64,000 bases of DNA from Pseudofrankia coriaricola (GTDB lineage Bacteria > Actinomycetota > Actinomycetes > Frankiales > Frankiaceae). The notes under the pieces are model-generated. The model was given only the letters and a program-made list of their open reading frames with translations, was not told the DNA's origin and did not search any database. A program made the position numbers and the translations under genes. This document shows, piece after piece, positions 1 to 7,997 of the stretch (position 1 is the first letter of the stretch; every line of letters begins with the position of its first letter). The DNA is taken from positions 62,001 to 126,000 of the forward strand of contig NZ_MBLO01000036.1 of assembly GCF_001854805.1 (NCBI RefSeq), given 5' to 3'.

Positions 1-392
1 TCCGCCGCGCGCAGCGCGCGCTCGGCCGTGGACAGCGCCTCGATGCCGTCGTCGTCGCCCCGCTCGGTGGCCCGTTCGGAGGCCAGGCCGTACAGCTGGC
101 CAAGCAGCGCGTAGTGGTCGCGCACCGAGTTCAGATCCAGGCCGTGGACGAACGCGCCGCGGTGGGGCTCGATCGAGATCCAGCCTTCGCTCTCCAGCGC
201 GATCATCGCCTCGCGCACGGGAATGCGGCTGACACCCAGCTCCTCGGCGATCTCGTCCTGGCGGACGTGGTCGCCCTGGCGCAGGGTGCCGGCGAAGATC
301 AAGCCCCGGATGTGGTCGGCGACCTGGCTTCCGCTGCTCCTGCGGTCGACGACGGACCGCTTGCCCGGGGCGTGGTGCCCAAGCGGGCTCAC
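1..392 (-). CDS. GntR-family (FadR-like) transcriptional regulator, 3' end outside window
   Basis: The translated minus strand gives a winged-helix domain with the motif DEIAEELGVSRIPVREA, which is the GntR recognition region, followed by EGWISIEPHRGAFV (the wing) and the first helices of an effector domain containing RDHYALLGQLYGLASERA. GTG at 392 is the most likely start; an open frame continues a little upstream without a better start. The protein leaves the window at base 1, so the effector-binding core is not visible. GntR/FCD proteins usually repress catabolic genes in response to an acid or acyl ligand. It reads in the same direction as the Liv transporter but is separated from it by about 650 bases, so a shared transcript is uncertain. 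The family call is firm; the ligand is unknown. Confidence 0.82.
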   Translation of the reverse strand, partial: MSPLGHHAPGKRSVVDRRSSGSQVADHIRGLIFAGTLRQGDHVRQDEIAEELGVSRIPVREAMIALESEGWISIEPHRGAFVHGLDLNSVRDHYALLGQLYGLASERATERGDDDGIEALSTAERALRAA

Positions 393-1044
393 CGCGGTCG
401 CCGTCCGGCGGTTGGGAGGTATGGCCGGCTCCTTCAGCTCAGGTCCAGGGTGCCGAGTTGCTGGCTCCTTCGACTGGGTCGAGCGAAACGCCCACCCACC
501 AGTCCGCACGCGGACCAGTGGATACCCCACAACGGCGAGAGCTCGCCCGGGGGTCCAGGAAGGCCGGGTCCTCGCCGTGCCTTCTGCGGCCTCGGCGGGA
601 ACCTTTCTGCTGGGAAGGCATCACGGGCCGCCGGGAAGCCGGCCGAGGCCGGCGAACAGGTGACCCGCCGTGTTCCCGCGCGGGCAGCGGACCGCGGGGA
701 ACTTGCAGGAAGTATACGACTGGGCAGTGGTGACATCGTCGCTCTAGGCGTTCGCCCGGACATCGCGTCCGTCACTTTTGCTCCATCGGTACCACCCTGA
801 GGACACCTGGATCCGATACCCGAGAGACCGCGAGTTACCGCAGCCATACCCATTTGTGACCACGCGGCGCCCGGCCCGGGGAGCCTCGGATTCCGGAACC
901 GGGAGAAGACAGCGGACGGGTACACGGTCCGCGTCACGCCGAACACGTCCTTTACCGCTCGTGTCCGGCCGTGCCGCGCCGCCGGGCCGTCGGCCGGGCC
1001 ATCACGGCGAGGCGTCGCGCGGTCACGGGCCTGCGCGGCATGCG
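393..1044. other. Intergenic region between transporter and GntR gene
   Basis: About 650 bases without a convincing gene. Open frames on both strands here are Arg/Pro/Gly-rich with no recognisable domain and are typical chance frames of GC-rich DNA. The stretch presumably holds the GntR promoter, since that gene reads leftward from 392. I see no clear operator or terminator. Confidence 0.5.
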
Positions 1045-3885
1045 TCAGTCCTCCAGGTCGACGCGCGGGCCGCCACCCGCGCCGGAGGTCGCGACGGCGT
1101 CGAGCGGCCGCGCGCCGGCCACCGCCGCCTCGGCAGCCTCGGGGATGATGCCCAGGTAGGCGGTGGCCAGACGCTCGGCGTCGACCTCGGCCGCCGGACC
1201 CGTCCAGGTGATGTGGCCGACGGTGAGGAACGCGACCCGGTCGGCGATCGCCAGCGCGTCGCGGGTCTTCTCCTCGGCGATCAGCAGCGTGGTGCCCTGG
1301 CTCTGCAACTGCCGCAGCGCGTCGAAGATCTGCCCGATGATGAGCGGCGCGAGGCCGAGCGACGGCTCGTCGGCGACGAGCAGCCTCGGCGGCCGCACGA
1401 GCGCCGGCGCGAGCGTGAGCATCTGCTGCTCACCGCCGGACAGGGTGCCCGCCGCCTGGTTGCGCCGGTCCTTGAGCAGCGGGAAGGCCGCGTACGCGGT
1501 CTGCCGCTCCTCGGCCGCGCGCAGCCACAGCATCAGGTTCTCCTCGACCGTCAGGTCGGGGAAGATGCCACGGCCCTCGGGCGCGAGGTAGACGCTGTCG
1601 CGCTCGCGGCGCCGCGCCGGCACCCGGGTGACGTCCTGACCGGCGAGCCACACGCCGCCCGCGCGGATCGGGACCAGGCCGCCGACGACCGAGCACAGTG
1701 TCGTCTTGCCGGCACCGTTGCTGCCGAGCAGCGCGACCGCCTCGCCGGCGCCGACGGTCAGGTCGATGCCGTGCAGCACCTCGATCTCGTCGTAGCCGGC
1801 CTTCAGGCCGGCGATCCGCAGCACCGGCTCCGCCGACGCCCGGTCCCCGTCCGTGGCCGCGACCGGGGACGTCGTGGCCACGGGCAGCGGCCGCAGCGTC
1901 GTCGCGGGCAGCGTCGTCGCGGGCGCGTCCGCCCCGGCCGTGCCAACCGTCGCGGCCGCCTGCTGCCTGGCCGCCTTGCGCGCGGTCCGCTCGCGCTTGG
2001 CCCGTGCCCCGGCGGACAGGCCGCCCTCCGGGTCGCGCGCGAGGCCGATCGCGCCGAGGCCGAACAGCATCTGCATGAAGTAGCTCGACGCCGGGACGCC
2101 CTCGAGTGCCTGCGGCGCGAGCGCCATGACGAGGCCCGCCAGCACCGCGCCGGCCGGCCGTCGGATGGACAGCGTGACCGTGGTGGCCAGCCACACCAGG
2201 CCGAGCAGGGCGTCGTAGTCGGTGTTGGTGACCCGGCCGCGGCTTGCCGCCAGCATGACGCCGCCGAAGCCGGCGATGCCCGCGGAGATCACGAACACCA
2301 GCAGCTTCATCCGGTCGACGGCGATGCCGCTGGTGCGGGCGCCCGCCTCGCTGGAGCGGACGGCGAGCATCGCCCGTCCGGTGCTGGAGGAGCGCAGGGC
2401 GTGCACGACCCAGACACCGAGGCCGACCAGCAGCAGCATGAGCAGCACCAGCCAGCGCGGGTTGGACAGGTCGATCCCGCCGATGTGCCCCGGGGTCACC
2501 GCCCAGCCGCCGGAGCCGTTGGAGATGCTCCGGATCTGGAAGAGCAGGTTCTGCCCGACGTAGGCGAGCGCCAGCGTCGACAGCGCCAGCGGCAGGCCGC
2601 CGAGCCGGCGGGTCGGCAGCGCCACGATCAGGCCGATGATCGCCGAGACCAGCGTGCCGGCGATCAGCGCGGGCAGGAACGGGACCCCGCCGTCGAGAAG
2701 GATGCCCGCCGTGAACGCGCCGGCGAGCACGAAGGCCGCCTGCGCGAGGCTCACCATGCCGCCGATGCCGGTGACGACCGTGAAGGACAGCAGCACGATC
2801 GACGTTGCCAGGCCCTGGGCGAGCAGGCCGGCCCAGAAGTCGGTCGCGCCCCAGGCGGTGTAGGCCAGCAGGCCGACGGTGCCGATCCCCCAGAGGATGC
2901 GCCGCTGCCAGGGCGACCCGTGCTCCCCCAGCGCGTCCGCCGGCGGCTTCTCCTCCAGCGTCGTGCCGGCGCTGCGGCCGCGCTCCGCGCCGAAGTAGAT
3001 CAGCAGGCCGAACAGGATGATGAACGGCACCGCGGTGCGGAACCCGGTGATGTCGAGGTCGACGTAGCCGTCGACCAGGTTCTGCGCCACGCCGAGCAGC
3101 AGGCCGCCGAGCATCGCGATCGGGATCGAGGCCATCCGGCCGAGGACGACGGCCGGGATCGAGATGAACAGCAGCGTGTTGTAGCTGAACGAGCTCAGGC
3201 CGAACATCGGCGCGAGCAGAACGCCCACCAGGCCCGCGAGCCCACACGAGGTGATCCAGGAGATGGCGGAGGCACGGTCCGGGTCGACCCCGCGTAGGGC
3301 GGCGAGGTTCGGCCGGCTGACCGAGGCCCGCATCTCCAGGCCGATCCGGGTGCGCCGGACCAGGTAGTAGAGCAGCGCCGCCGAGAAGATCGCCGCACCG
3401 AGCATCGCAAGCTGGTCGCTGTCGATGACCAGGCCGTCGCCGATGACGTGGATCTTCTTCGGGCTCGGACCGAGGCCGGGGATCCGGTAGACGTCCTCGA
3501 TCGCGGGCAGATCCCAGTGCGCCTTGTCCTTCAGCAGGGCCACGATCCACAGCCCGAGTGAGGGCAGGGCGATCAGCAGGCCGAGCGAGGCCACCATGCG
3601 GGCGGCGATCGACGCCTCCCGCAGCGGGTTGAACAGCACCCGGTGCAGCAACCAGCCCAGCAGGGGCGCGAATATGCCGACACAGATGATCGCGCTCGGC
3701 ACGATCGGCAGACCTTGGCCGGTGTTCAGCTGGAAGAACAGGTAGGCCGTCGAGAAGGCGACGCCACCCTGGCCGAAGTTGAAGACACCGGACGTCTGAT
3801 AGCTCAGGGTCAGGCCGGACGCGAGGATCGCGTATAACGCACCGGTGACCAGCCCCGAGACCACCAGGTTGAAGAACTCGGTCAC
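1045..3885 (-). CDS. Fused branched-chain-amino-acid-type ABC transporter: LivH-LivM-LivF
   Basis: One 946-residue protein contains three normally separate subunits of a Liv/HAAT importer. Residues ~1-310 are a LivH-type permease (SGLTLSYQTSGVFNFGQG near the N-terminus). Residues ~325-620 are a LivM-type permease (GIGGMVSLAQAAFVLAGAF). An Ala/Thr-rich linker (~620-700) leads to a LivF-type ATPase with Walker A GSNGAGKTT (~712-720), signature LSGGEQQM (~815) and Walker B RLLVADEPSLGLAP. The GTG start at 3885 is preferred over an upstream ATG because AGGAGG lies five bases before it. No frameshift or internal stop interrupts the linker. LivG lies just upstream in the same direction. Substrates of this family include amino acids, amides and aromatic or other carboxylic acids; the neighbourhood suggests a carbon source rather than leucine. 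The family is certain; the substrate is unknown. Confidence 0.9.
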   Translation of the reverse strand: MTEFFNLVVSGLVTGALYAILASGLTLSYQTSGVFNFGQGGVAFSTAYLFFQLNTGQGLPIVPSAIICVGIFAPLLGWLLHRVLFNPLREASIAARMVASLGLLIALPSLGLWIVALLKDKAHWDLPAIEDVYRIPGLGPSPKKIHVIGDGLVIDSDQLAMLGAAIFSAALLYYLVRRTRIGLEMRASVSRPNLAALRGVDPDRASAISWITSCGLAGLVGVLLAPMFGLSSFSYNTLLFISIPAVVLGRMASIPIAMLGGLLLGVAQNLVDGYVDLDITGFRTAVPFIILFGLLIYFGAERGRSAGTTLEEKPPADALGEHGSPWQRRILWGIGTVGLLAYTAWGATDFWAGLLAQGLATSIVLLSFTVVTGIGGMVSLAQAAFVLAGAFTAGILLDGGVPFLPALIAGTLVSAIIGLIVALPTRRLGGLPLALSTLALAYVGQNLLFQIRSISNGSGGWAVTPGHIGGIDLSNPRWLVLLMLLLVGLGVWVVHALRSSSTGRAMLAVRSSEAGARTSGIAVDRMKLLVFVISAGIAGFGGVMLAASRGRVTNTDYDALLGLVWLATTVTLSIRRPAGAVLAGLVMALAPQALEGVPASSYFMQMLFGLGAIGLARDPEGGLSAGARAKRERTARKAARQQAAATVGTAGADAPATTLPATTLRPLPVATTSPVAATDGDRASAEPVLRIAGLKAGYDEIEVLHGIDLTVGAGEAVALLGSNGAGKTTLCSVVGGLVPIRAGGVWLAGQDVTRVPARRRERDSVYLAPEGRGIFPDLTVEENLMLWLRAAEERQTAYAAFPLLKDRRNQAAGTLSGGEQQMLTLAPALVRPPRLLVADEPSLGLAPLIIGQIFDALRQLQSQGTTLLIAEEKTRDALAIADRVAFLTVGHITWTGPAAEVDAERLATAYLGIIPEAAEAAVAGARPLDAVATSGAGGGPRVDLED

Positions 3886-4023
3886 GAACTCCTCCTTATG
3901 GCGTCCGCGCATGAAGCCGCGCGGACGCGGCGTCCGGAAACCCGGTGCCGACGGGCGGGCAGCCGCCAGGACCGGGGTGGAGCTGTGCCGCTGTGCCGCT
4001 GTGCCGCGGCCAACGCGCTGGCG

Positions 4024-4884
4024 CTAGCCGAGATATGCATCGCGGACGGCCTCGTCGGCCTGGATCTCGGCCGGTGTGCCCTCCGCCAGCACCGAACCGA
4101 GGTTGAGCACGGCGATCCGGTCGCACATCCGCATGACGAAACCGGCGTCGTGCTCGACGAGCAGCACCGCGGTGCCCCTGCCACGCAGCGACTGGACCAG
4201 GTCGCCGAAGCGTTCGGACTCGGCGTGGTCGAGCCCGGAGGTCGGCTCGTCGAGCAGCAGCAGCGTCGGAGTGTCGACGATCGCCCGGGCGAGCTCGACG
4301 AGGCGCTGAAGGCCGAGCGGCAGCGAACCGGCGGCGACCCGGCGGCTGTCGGCCAGGCCGCACCATTCGAGCACCTCGTCCACCTGCTCGCGGCGGTCCT
4401 TCTCCAGCGAGCGCCGCTTCGGCCAGGCGACCAGGTCGGCGAGCACGCCGCCACCACCGCCGCGCCACTCCAGCGCCGCGAGCACGTTGTCCTCGACGGA
4501 CAGCCAGCTGAACACCTGGGCCCGCTGGAAGGTGCGGCGCATCCCGAGGCGCGAGCGGCCGGTGGAGGTCAGCCTCGTGATGTCCTGGCCACCGAACTCG
4601 ACCTTGCCGGTCGTCGCCGCGGTGATGCCTGAGACGACGTCGAACAGCGTCGTCTTGCCCGCACCGTTCGGGCCGATGAGCCCGCGCACCATTCCCGGCG
4701 CGACGTCCAGCGAGACGTCGGTAAGCGCCTGGACACCGCCGAACCGCTTGCTGATGCTGGTCAGGCGCAGCAGTGGCTCGGCGACGGCTGTCGCGGCCGG
4801 TCCGGCCGGTGACGGCCGTGGCGTCGGTGTCGCGGCCGTCACCGACTCGGTACCGCCCATCGACTCAGTACCGCCAGACGACAT
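4024..4884 (-). CDS. livG: LivG-type ABC transporter ATPase
   Basis: A 286-residue cytoplasmic ATPase. Walker A GPNGAGKTT is at residues 71-79, the signature variant SLPLGLQRLVELARA is typical of LivG, and Walker B reads LLLLDEPTSGLD. The ATG at 4884 follows AGGAGG with four spacer bases, and this decides the start over an upstream in-frame ATG. The N-terminal ~35 residues are a Gly/Thr/Pro-rich extension not needed for the fold. It precedes the fused LivHMF gene by 138 bases in the same direction, and together they supply two permease and two ATPase domains for one importer. A cognate binding protein may be the lipoprotein gene at 13.4-14.7 kb. The 178 bases upstream hold its promoter region but no clear operator. 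Confidence 0.92.
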   Translation of the reverse strand: MSSGGTESMGGTESVTAATPTPRPSPAGPAATAVAEPLLRLTSISKRFGGVQALTDVSLDVAPGMVRGLIGPNGAGKTTLFDVVSGITAATTGKVEFGGQDITRLTSTGRSRLGMRRTFQRAQVFSWLSVEDNVLAALEWRGGGGGVLADLVAWPKRRSLEKDRREQVDEVLEWCGLADSRRVAAGSLPLGLQRLVELARAIVDTPTLLLLDEPTSGLDHAESERFGDLVQSLRGRGTAVLLVEHDAGFVMRMCDRIAVLNLGSVLAEGTPAEIQADEAVRDAYLG

Positions 4885-5061
4885 GGGGCCTCCTGGTGCA
4901 GCCATACGGCAGTTGAGAGTGGATATGATATGCAATCCGACCTCGATGTAACAAGGGTCACGTCTGACTCGGCTGCCAGTTCCGCCACCCGCGGGCCGAC
5001 CAGTGCGGGCGGCGCCCGCGCGCACCGGGCCGGCACGCGCCGGGCGGGGAGGCTGGCGGCA

Positions 5062-6207
5062 TCAGTCGACGCCCAGCAGGACGGTCGAGGTGGACGAGAA
5101 CCAGCCACCGGTCCCGTTGACACACGCCACTCTGGCGCCGGGGACCTGTCGGCCGGCCGCCTCGCCGCGCAGCTGTCGGACGGCCTCCACCAGCAGGAAG
5201 ATCCCGCGCATGCCGGGATGGCAGGCGGATAGGCCGCCCCCGTCGGTGTTGGTCGGCATCCGCCCGCCGACCCGCATCGCGGCGCCCTCCAGGTAGGCAC
5301 CGCCCTCGCCGCGACCGCAGAAGCCGAGCGCCTCGAAAGTGAGCAGCACCGTGGAGGTGAAGGAGTCGTAGAACTGGCAGACGTCGACGTCGGCCGGGGT
5401 GAGCCCGGCGCGCTCGAACGCCAGCTTCCCGGAAACCGCCGCCGGCGACACCGTGAAGTCGGTCCACTCCGACATCGTCGTGACGTTGCTGGCGGTGCCC
5501 GTGCCCAGTACCCGCACCGCGGGGCGCGGCAGATCGGCGGCGCGCTCGGCGGAGGTCAGTACCACCGCGCCGCCGCCGTCGCTGCGGATGCAGCAGTGCA
5601 GCTTGGTGAACGGAGTGGCCACCATCGAGGCGGACAACACGTCGTCGACCGTGATCGGGTCCCGGTACATCGCGTCGGGATTGAGGCCCGCGTTGTACCG
5701 GGTGTCGACCGCGATGTTCGCGAACTGCTCGATCGTTGTGCCGAACTCGTGCATGTGCCGCCGTGCCGTCATCGCGTACTTGGCGATGAGCGTGTGCCCC
5801 CAAGGCGCCTCGAACTGGCTCGGGCCGCGGGTCGACAGCGACAGGTTCGCGGTGCGCAGCCGCTTCTTCAGGTCGGCACGGGCCGTCGAGCCGTACGCCA
5901 GCAGGACGGTGTGCGCCGTGCCAGCCTTGATCGCGTCGACGGCGTGCTCGAGCATGACCTCCCAGGTGGAGCCACCGACGCCGGTCGAGTCGACCCACGT
6001 CGGGCGCAGGCCGAGGTATTCGGCCAGCTCGACCGGCGCCAGCACGCCAAGCCCGGTGGAGCCGAAGCCGTCGACGTCCGCATGGCTGAGGCCCGCGTCA
6101 GCGAGGGCGCGGGCGGCCGCCTGGTAGTGCAGCGCGAACGGGGTCGCGTTGTCGACCCGCCCGCAGTCCGACAGCGCCGCGCCGACGACGGCCACCTGCC
6201 CCGTCAT
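5062..6207 (-). CDS. Thiolase-superfamily protein lacking nucleophilic Cys (Ltp2-like retro-aldolase candidate)
   Basis: A 381-residue thiolase-fold protein of the lipid-transfer/SCP-x class. ATG at 6207 follows GAGGAGG. The position that carries the nucleophilic Cys in true thiolases reads GVGGSTWEVMLEHAVDAI, so Cys is replaced by Gly. The C-terminal active-site His is kept in SACHPGMRG, and VCQFYDSFTST retains a Tyr. Ltp2-type proteins without the Cys act as retro-aldolases on beta-hydroxyacyl-CoAs together with a DUF35 protein. A DUF35 gene and MaoC-type hydratases lie divergently 0.3-1.7 kb away, which supports that reading. It is probably regulated from the shared intergenic region with a 15-bp palindrome. 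An alternative is an acyl-carrier or non-catalytic thiolase homologue. Confidence 0.85.
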   Translation of the reverse strand: MTGQVAVVGAALSDCGRVDNATPFALHYQAAARALADAGLSHADVDGFGSTGLGVLAPVELAEYLGLRPTWVDSTGVGGSTWEVMLEHAVDAIKAGTAHTVLLAYGSTARADLKKRLRTANLSLSTRGPSQFEAPWGHTLIAKYAMTARRHMHEFGTTIEQFANIAVDTRYNAGLNPDAMYRDPITVDDVLSASMVATPFTKLHCCIRSDGGGAVVLTSAERAADLPRPAVRVLGTGTASNVTTMSEWTDFTVSPAAVSGKLAFERAGLTPADVDVCQFYDSFTSTVLLTFEALGFCGRGEGGAYLEGAAMRVGGRMPTNTDGGGLSACHPGMRGIFLLVEAVRQLRGEAAGRQVPGARVACVNGTGGWFSSTSTVLLGVD

Positions 6208-6223
6208 ACGTCCTCCTCGCCCC

Positions 6224-6238
6224 GTACCAGTCTGGTAC
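6224..6238. promoter_or_regulatory. 15-bp palindrome upstream of the thiolase-like gene (operator candidate)
   Basis: GTACCAGTCTGGTAC has two perfect 7-bp arms around a single T. It lies 17 bases upstream of the thiolase-like start, in the 283-bp divergent intergenic region shared with the MaoC gene. A location this close to the start suits a repressor site. AT-rich steps such as GTATATAC near 6391 could be the -10 region for the rightward operon. Confidence 0.5.
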
Positions 6239-6490
6239 CGCTTCATCCGACCTATTCAGCCGGTGCCGTACCACCTACGGCCCGCCATCAGGTGGCCAAC
6301 GGCGACGGGCCCGCCCCCAAGCTGACTACGCCCCGCCACTCGCCCACCGAGCCCGCCGATCCGGCGAAGACTCCGGCCTACCCCGAATTTTGTATATACT
6401 ATCCGATTACGGGTTCGAGTGCCTGCACCGGCGCCGTCCCGGGCACCGCTCCTTGACAGCACCCCATGGACAGCACCGCCGGGAGAGCGC

Positions 6491-6964
6491 ATGGACGACG
6501 CAACGGCGCCCGCCGAGGCCGCCGAGCCGGGCACGGAGACGGAGAAGGGTGCCGTCTACTTCGAGGACCTCGAGGTGGGCGGGAAGGCGCCGGTACGCAC
6601 TCTTACGCTGACCCGGACGGACCTGGTCCGCTACGCGGGCGCGTCCCACGACTTCAACCCCCTGCACCACGACGACGAGCGGGCGCGCGCCGCCGGCATG
6701 AAGAGCGTCTTCGGGCACGGCATGTTCTCGGCCGGGGTGCTCGCGACCGCGCTGACCGACCTCGTCGGCATCGGTAACCTGCGCGGCTACAAGGTGCGCT
6801 TCACGACGCAGGCCTGGCCGGGCGACGTGCTGAGCACCGACATCACGGTGACGAGCAGGGACGAGGCCACCGGCCTCGTCGAGCTCGACTGCCAGCTGGT
6901 CAACGCGGAGGGCGCGGCCGTCGTCGCGGGATCCGCGGTCGCGGCGCCAAGGAGGCGGGCATGA
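6491..6964 (+). CDS. MaoC-family (hot-dog) acyl-CoA hydratase
   Basis: A 157-residue single hot-dog protein. The hydratase 2 motif is clear: YAGASHDFNPLHHDDERAR with the catalytic Asp and His, then SVFGHGMFSAGVL. Such proteins add water to trans-2-enoyl-CoAs. The chosen ATG at 6491 follows GGGAG. The stop codon overlaps the next start as ATGA, so this gene and the DUF35 gene are translationally coupled. The first gene of a rightward operon of hydratase, DUF35, FAS1-like dehydratase and CaiB. Confidence 0.9.
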   Translation: MDDATAPAEAAEPGTETEKGAVYFEDLEVGGKAPVRTLTLTRTDLVRYAGASHDFNPLHHDDERARAAGMKSVFGHGMFSAGVLATALTDLVGIGNLRGYKVRFTTQAWPGDVLSTDITVTSRDEATGLVELDCQLVNAEGAAVVAGSAVAAPRRRA

Positions 6965-7371
6965 GCGGTCCACGGTTCGATCTGCCGACGATCGAGGAGG
7001 AGACCGCGCCCTGGTGGGACGCCGCCCGCAAGGGCGAGCTGCTGATCCGCCGCTGCGGCGACTGCGGCAAGGCGCACCTCTACCCCCGCCCGTTCTGCCC
7101 CTCGTGCTGGAGCCAGAACGTCACCTGGGAACGGGCCGCCGGCACCGGCACGCTTTACACCTGGTCCGAGGTGCGGGTGAACGACCTGCCGCCGTTCAAG
7201 GCCCGGGTGCCCTACATCGCGGCGATCGTCGACCTCGACGAGGGCCCGCGGCTGGAGACCAACATCGTCGACGTGACCGAGGCCGAGCTGGCGATCGGCA
7301 TGCGCGTCAAGGTCGACTTCCGGGCCGACGACGAGGCCGACCTGACGGTCCCCGTCTTCCGGCTCGCCTGA
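6961..7371 (+). CDS. DUF35 / OB-fold zinc-ribbon acyl-CoA-associated protein
   Basis: A 136-residue protein. The N-terminal rubredoxin-like zinc ribbon is visible as RRCGDCGKAHLYPRPFCPSC (two CxxC pairs), followed by an OB-fold domain with LYTWSEVRVNDLPPF. DUF35 proteins bind CoA thioesters and partner with thiolase-fold enzymes; in steroid degradation ChsH2 carries this domain and binds Ltp2. Here the thiolase-like partner lies divergently at 5062-6207. The start overlaps the MaoC stop. The family is firm; the partner is inferred. Confidence 0.9.
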   Translation: MSGPRFDLPTIEEETAPWWDAARKGELLIRRCGDCGKAHLYPRPFCPSCWSQNVTWERAAGTGTLYTWSEVRVNDLPPFKARVPYIAAIVDLDEGPRLETNIVDVTEAELAIGMRVKVDFRADDEADLTVPVFRLA

Positions 7372-7423
7372 GGCCTCCGCCCCGGCCCGCCCGTCTCCCC
7401 GCCTGTCTCCAGAGGAGAGCACC

Positions 7424-7912
7424 GTGAGCGCGACCGACTTCATCGGCACCCAGCTGCCGCCGGCGACCGTCGTCGTCGAGCGGGGCGCCGTCGCCGCCTT
7501 CGCCGAGGCCGTCATCGACACCTCGGCCGTCTACCAGCGGGCCGGGGCGGCGGTGGCGGCGGGCTTCGAGGACGTCCCCGCCCCACCCACGTTCACGTTC
7601 GCCGCCCGGCTGCTCGGCGCGTTCCCCGACCTGCAGCCCGCCCGCCCCGACGGCGCCCTCGACACCACCGAGATCATCGCCGCGCTGCGCAAGGACGGTG
7701 GCCTGATCCTGCACGCCGAGCAGGAGTTCGCCTATCACCGGCCCGTGCTCGCCGGCACCACCGTGCACGTCACCGGCGAGGTGGAGGACGTCCGCGTCAC
7801 CACCAACAGCCGCGGCAAGCGGATGACCTTCGTCCGGCTTCGCTCCGACACCCGCGACGAGGCCGGGGAGCTCCTTGTCACCGAGGTCATGACCCTGCTC
7901 CACCGGGCCTGA
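7424..7912 (+). CDS. FAS1-like dehydratase / MaoC N-terminal-type hot-dog protein
   Basis: A 162-residue hot-dog protein of the FAS1-like dehydratase class, with PAPPTFTFAARLLGAFPDL and EQEFAYHRPVLAGTTVHVTG. It lacks the strong DxNPLH catalytic motif of the MaoC gene two positions upstream, so the two may form a heteromeric hydratase as ChsH1/ChsH2-type proteins do. GTG at 7424 follows AGAGGAGAG. Spaced 52 bases after the DUF35 gene and in the same direction. Confidence 0.8.
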   Translation: MSATDFIGTQLPPATVVVERGAVAAFAEAVIDTSAVYQRAGAAVAAGFEDVPAPPTFTFAARLLGAFPDLQPARPDGALDTTEIIAALRKDGGLILHAEQEFAYHRPVLAGTTVHVTGEVEDVRVTTNSRGKRMTFVRLRSDTRDEAGELLVTEVMTLLHRA

Positions 7913-7997
7913 CATCGCCCCTCCCCAGGCGGGGTGGTGGTTGTCGCATTTACCCGGGGACGGCTCCGGGGCAATGCGGGTCGACGCCAGCCAGGGA

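Noticed and set aside
434-946. 170-codon minus-strand frame between the GntR and Liv genes
   Set aside because: Low-complexity composition, no ribosome binding site and no recognisable motif.
778-3297. Long open frame (over 800 codons) on the plus strand opposite the Liv fusion
   Set aside because: It is an Arg/Gly/Ala/Gln-rich translation without domains; the opposite strand encodes clear permease and ATPase motifs. The same holds for other long mirror frames opposite P450, CaiB and CoA ligase genes.
6380-6440. tRNA-like GGTTCGAGT near 6414
   Set aside because: The flanking bases do not form a T stem or an acceptor stem on either strand.
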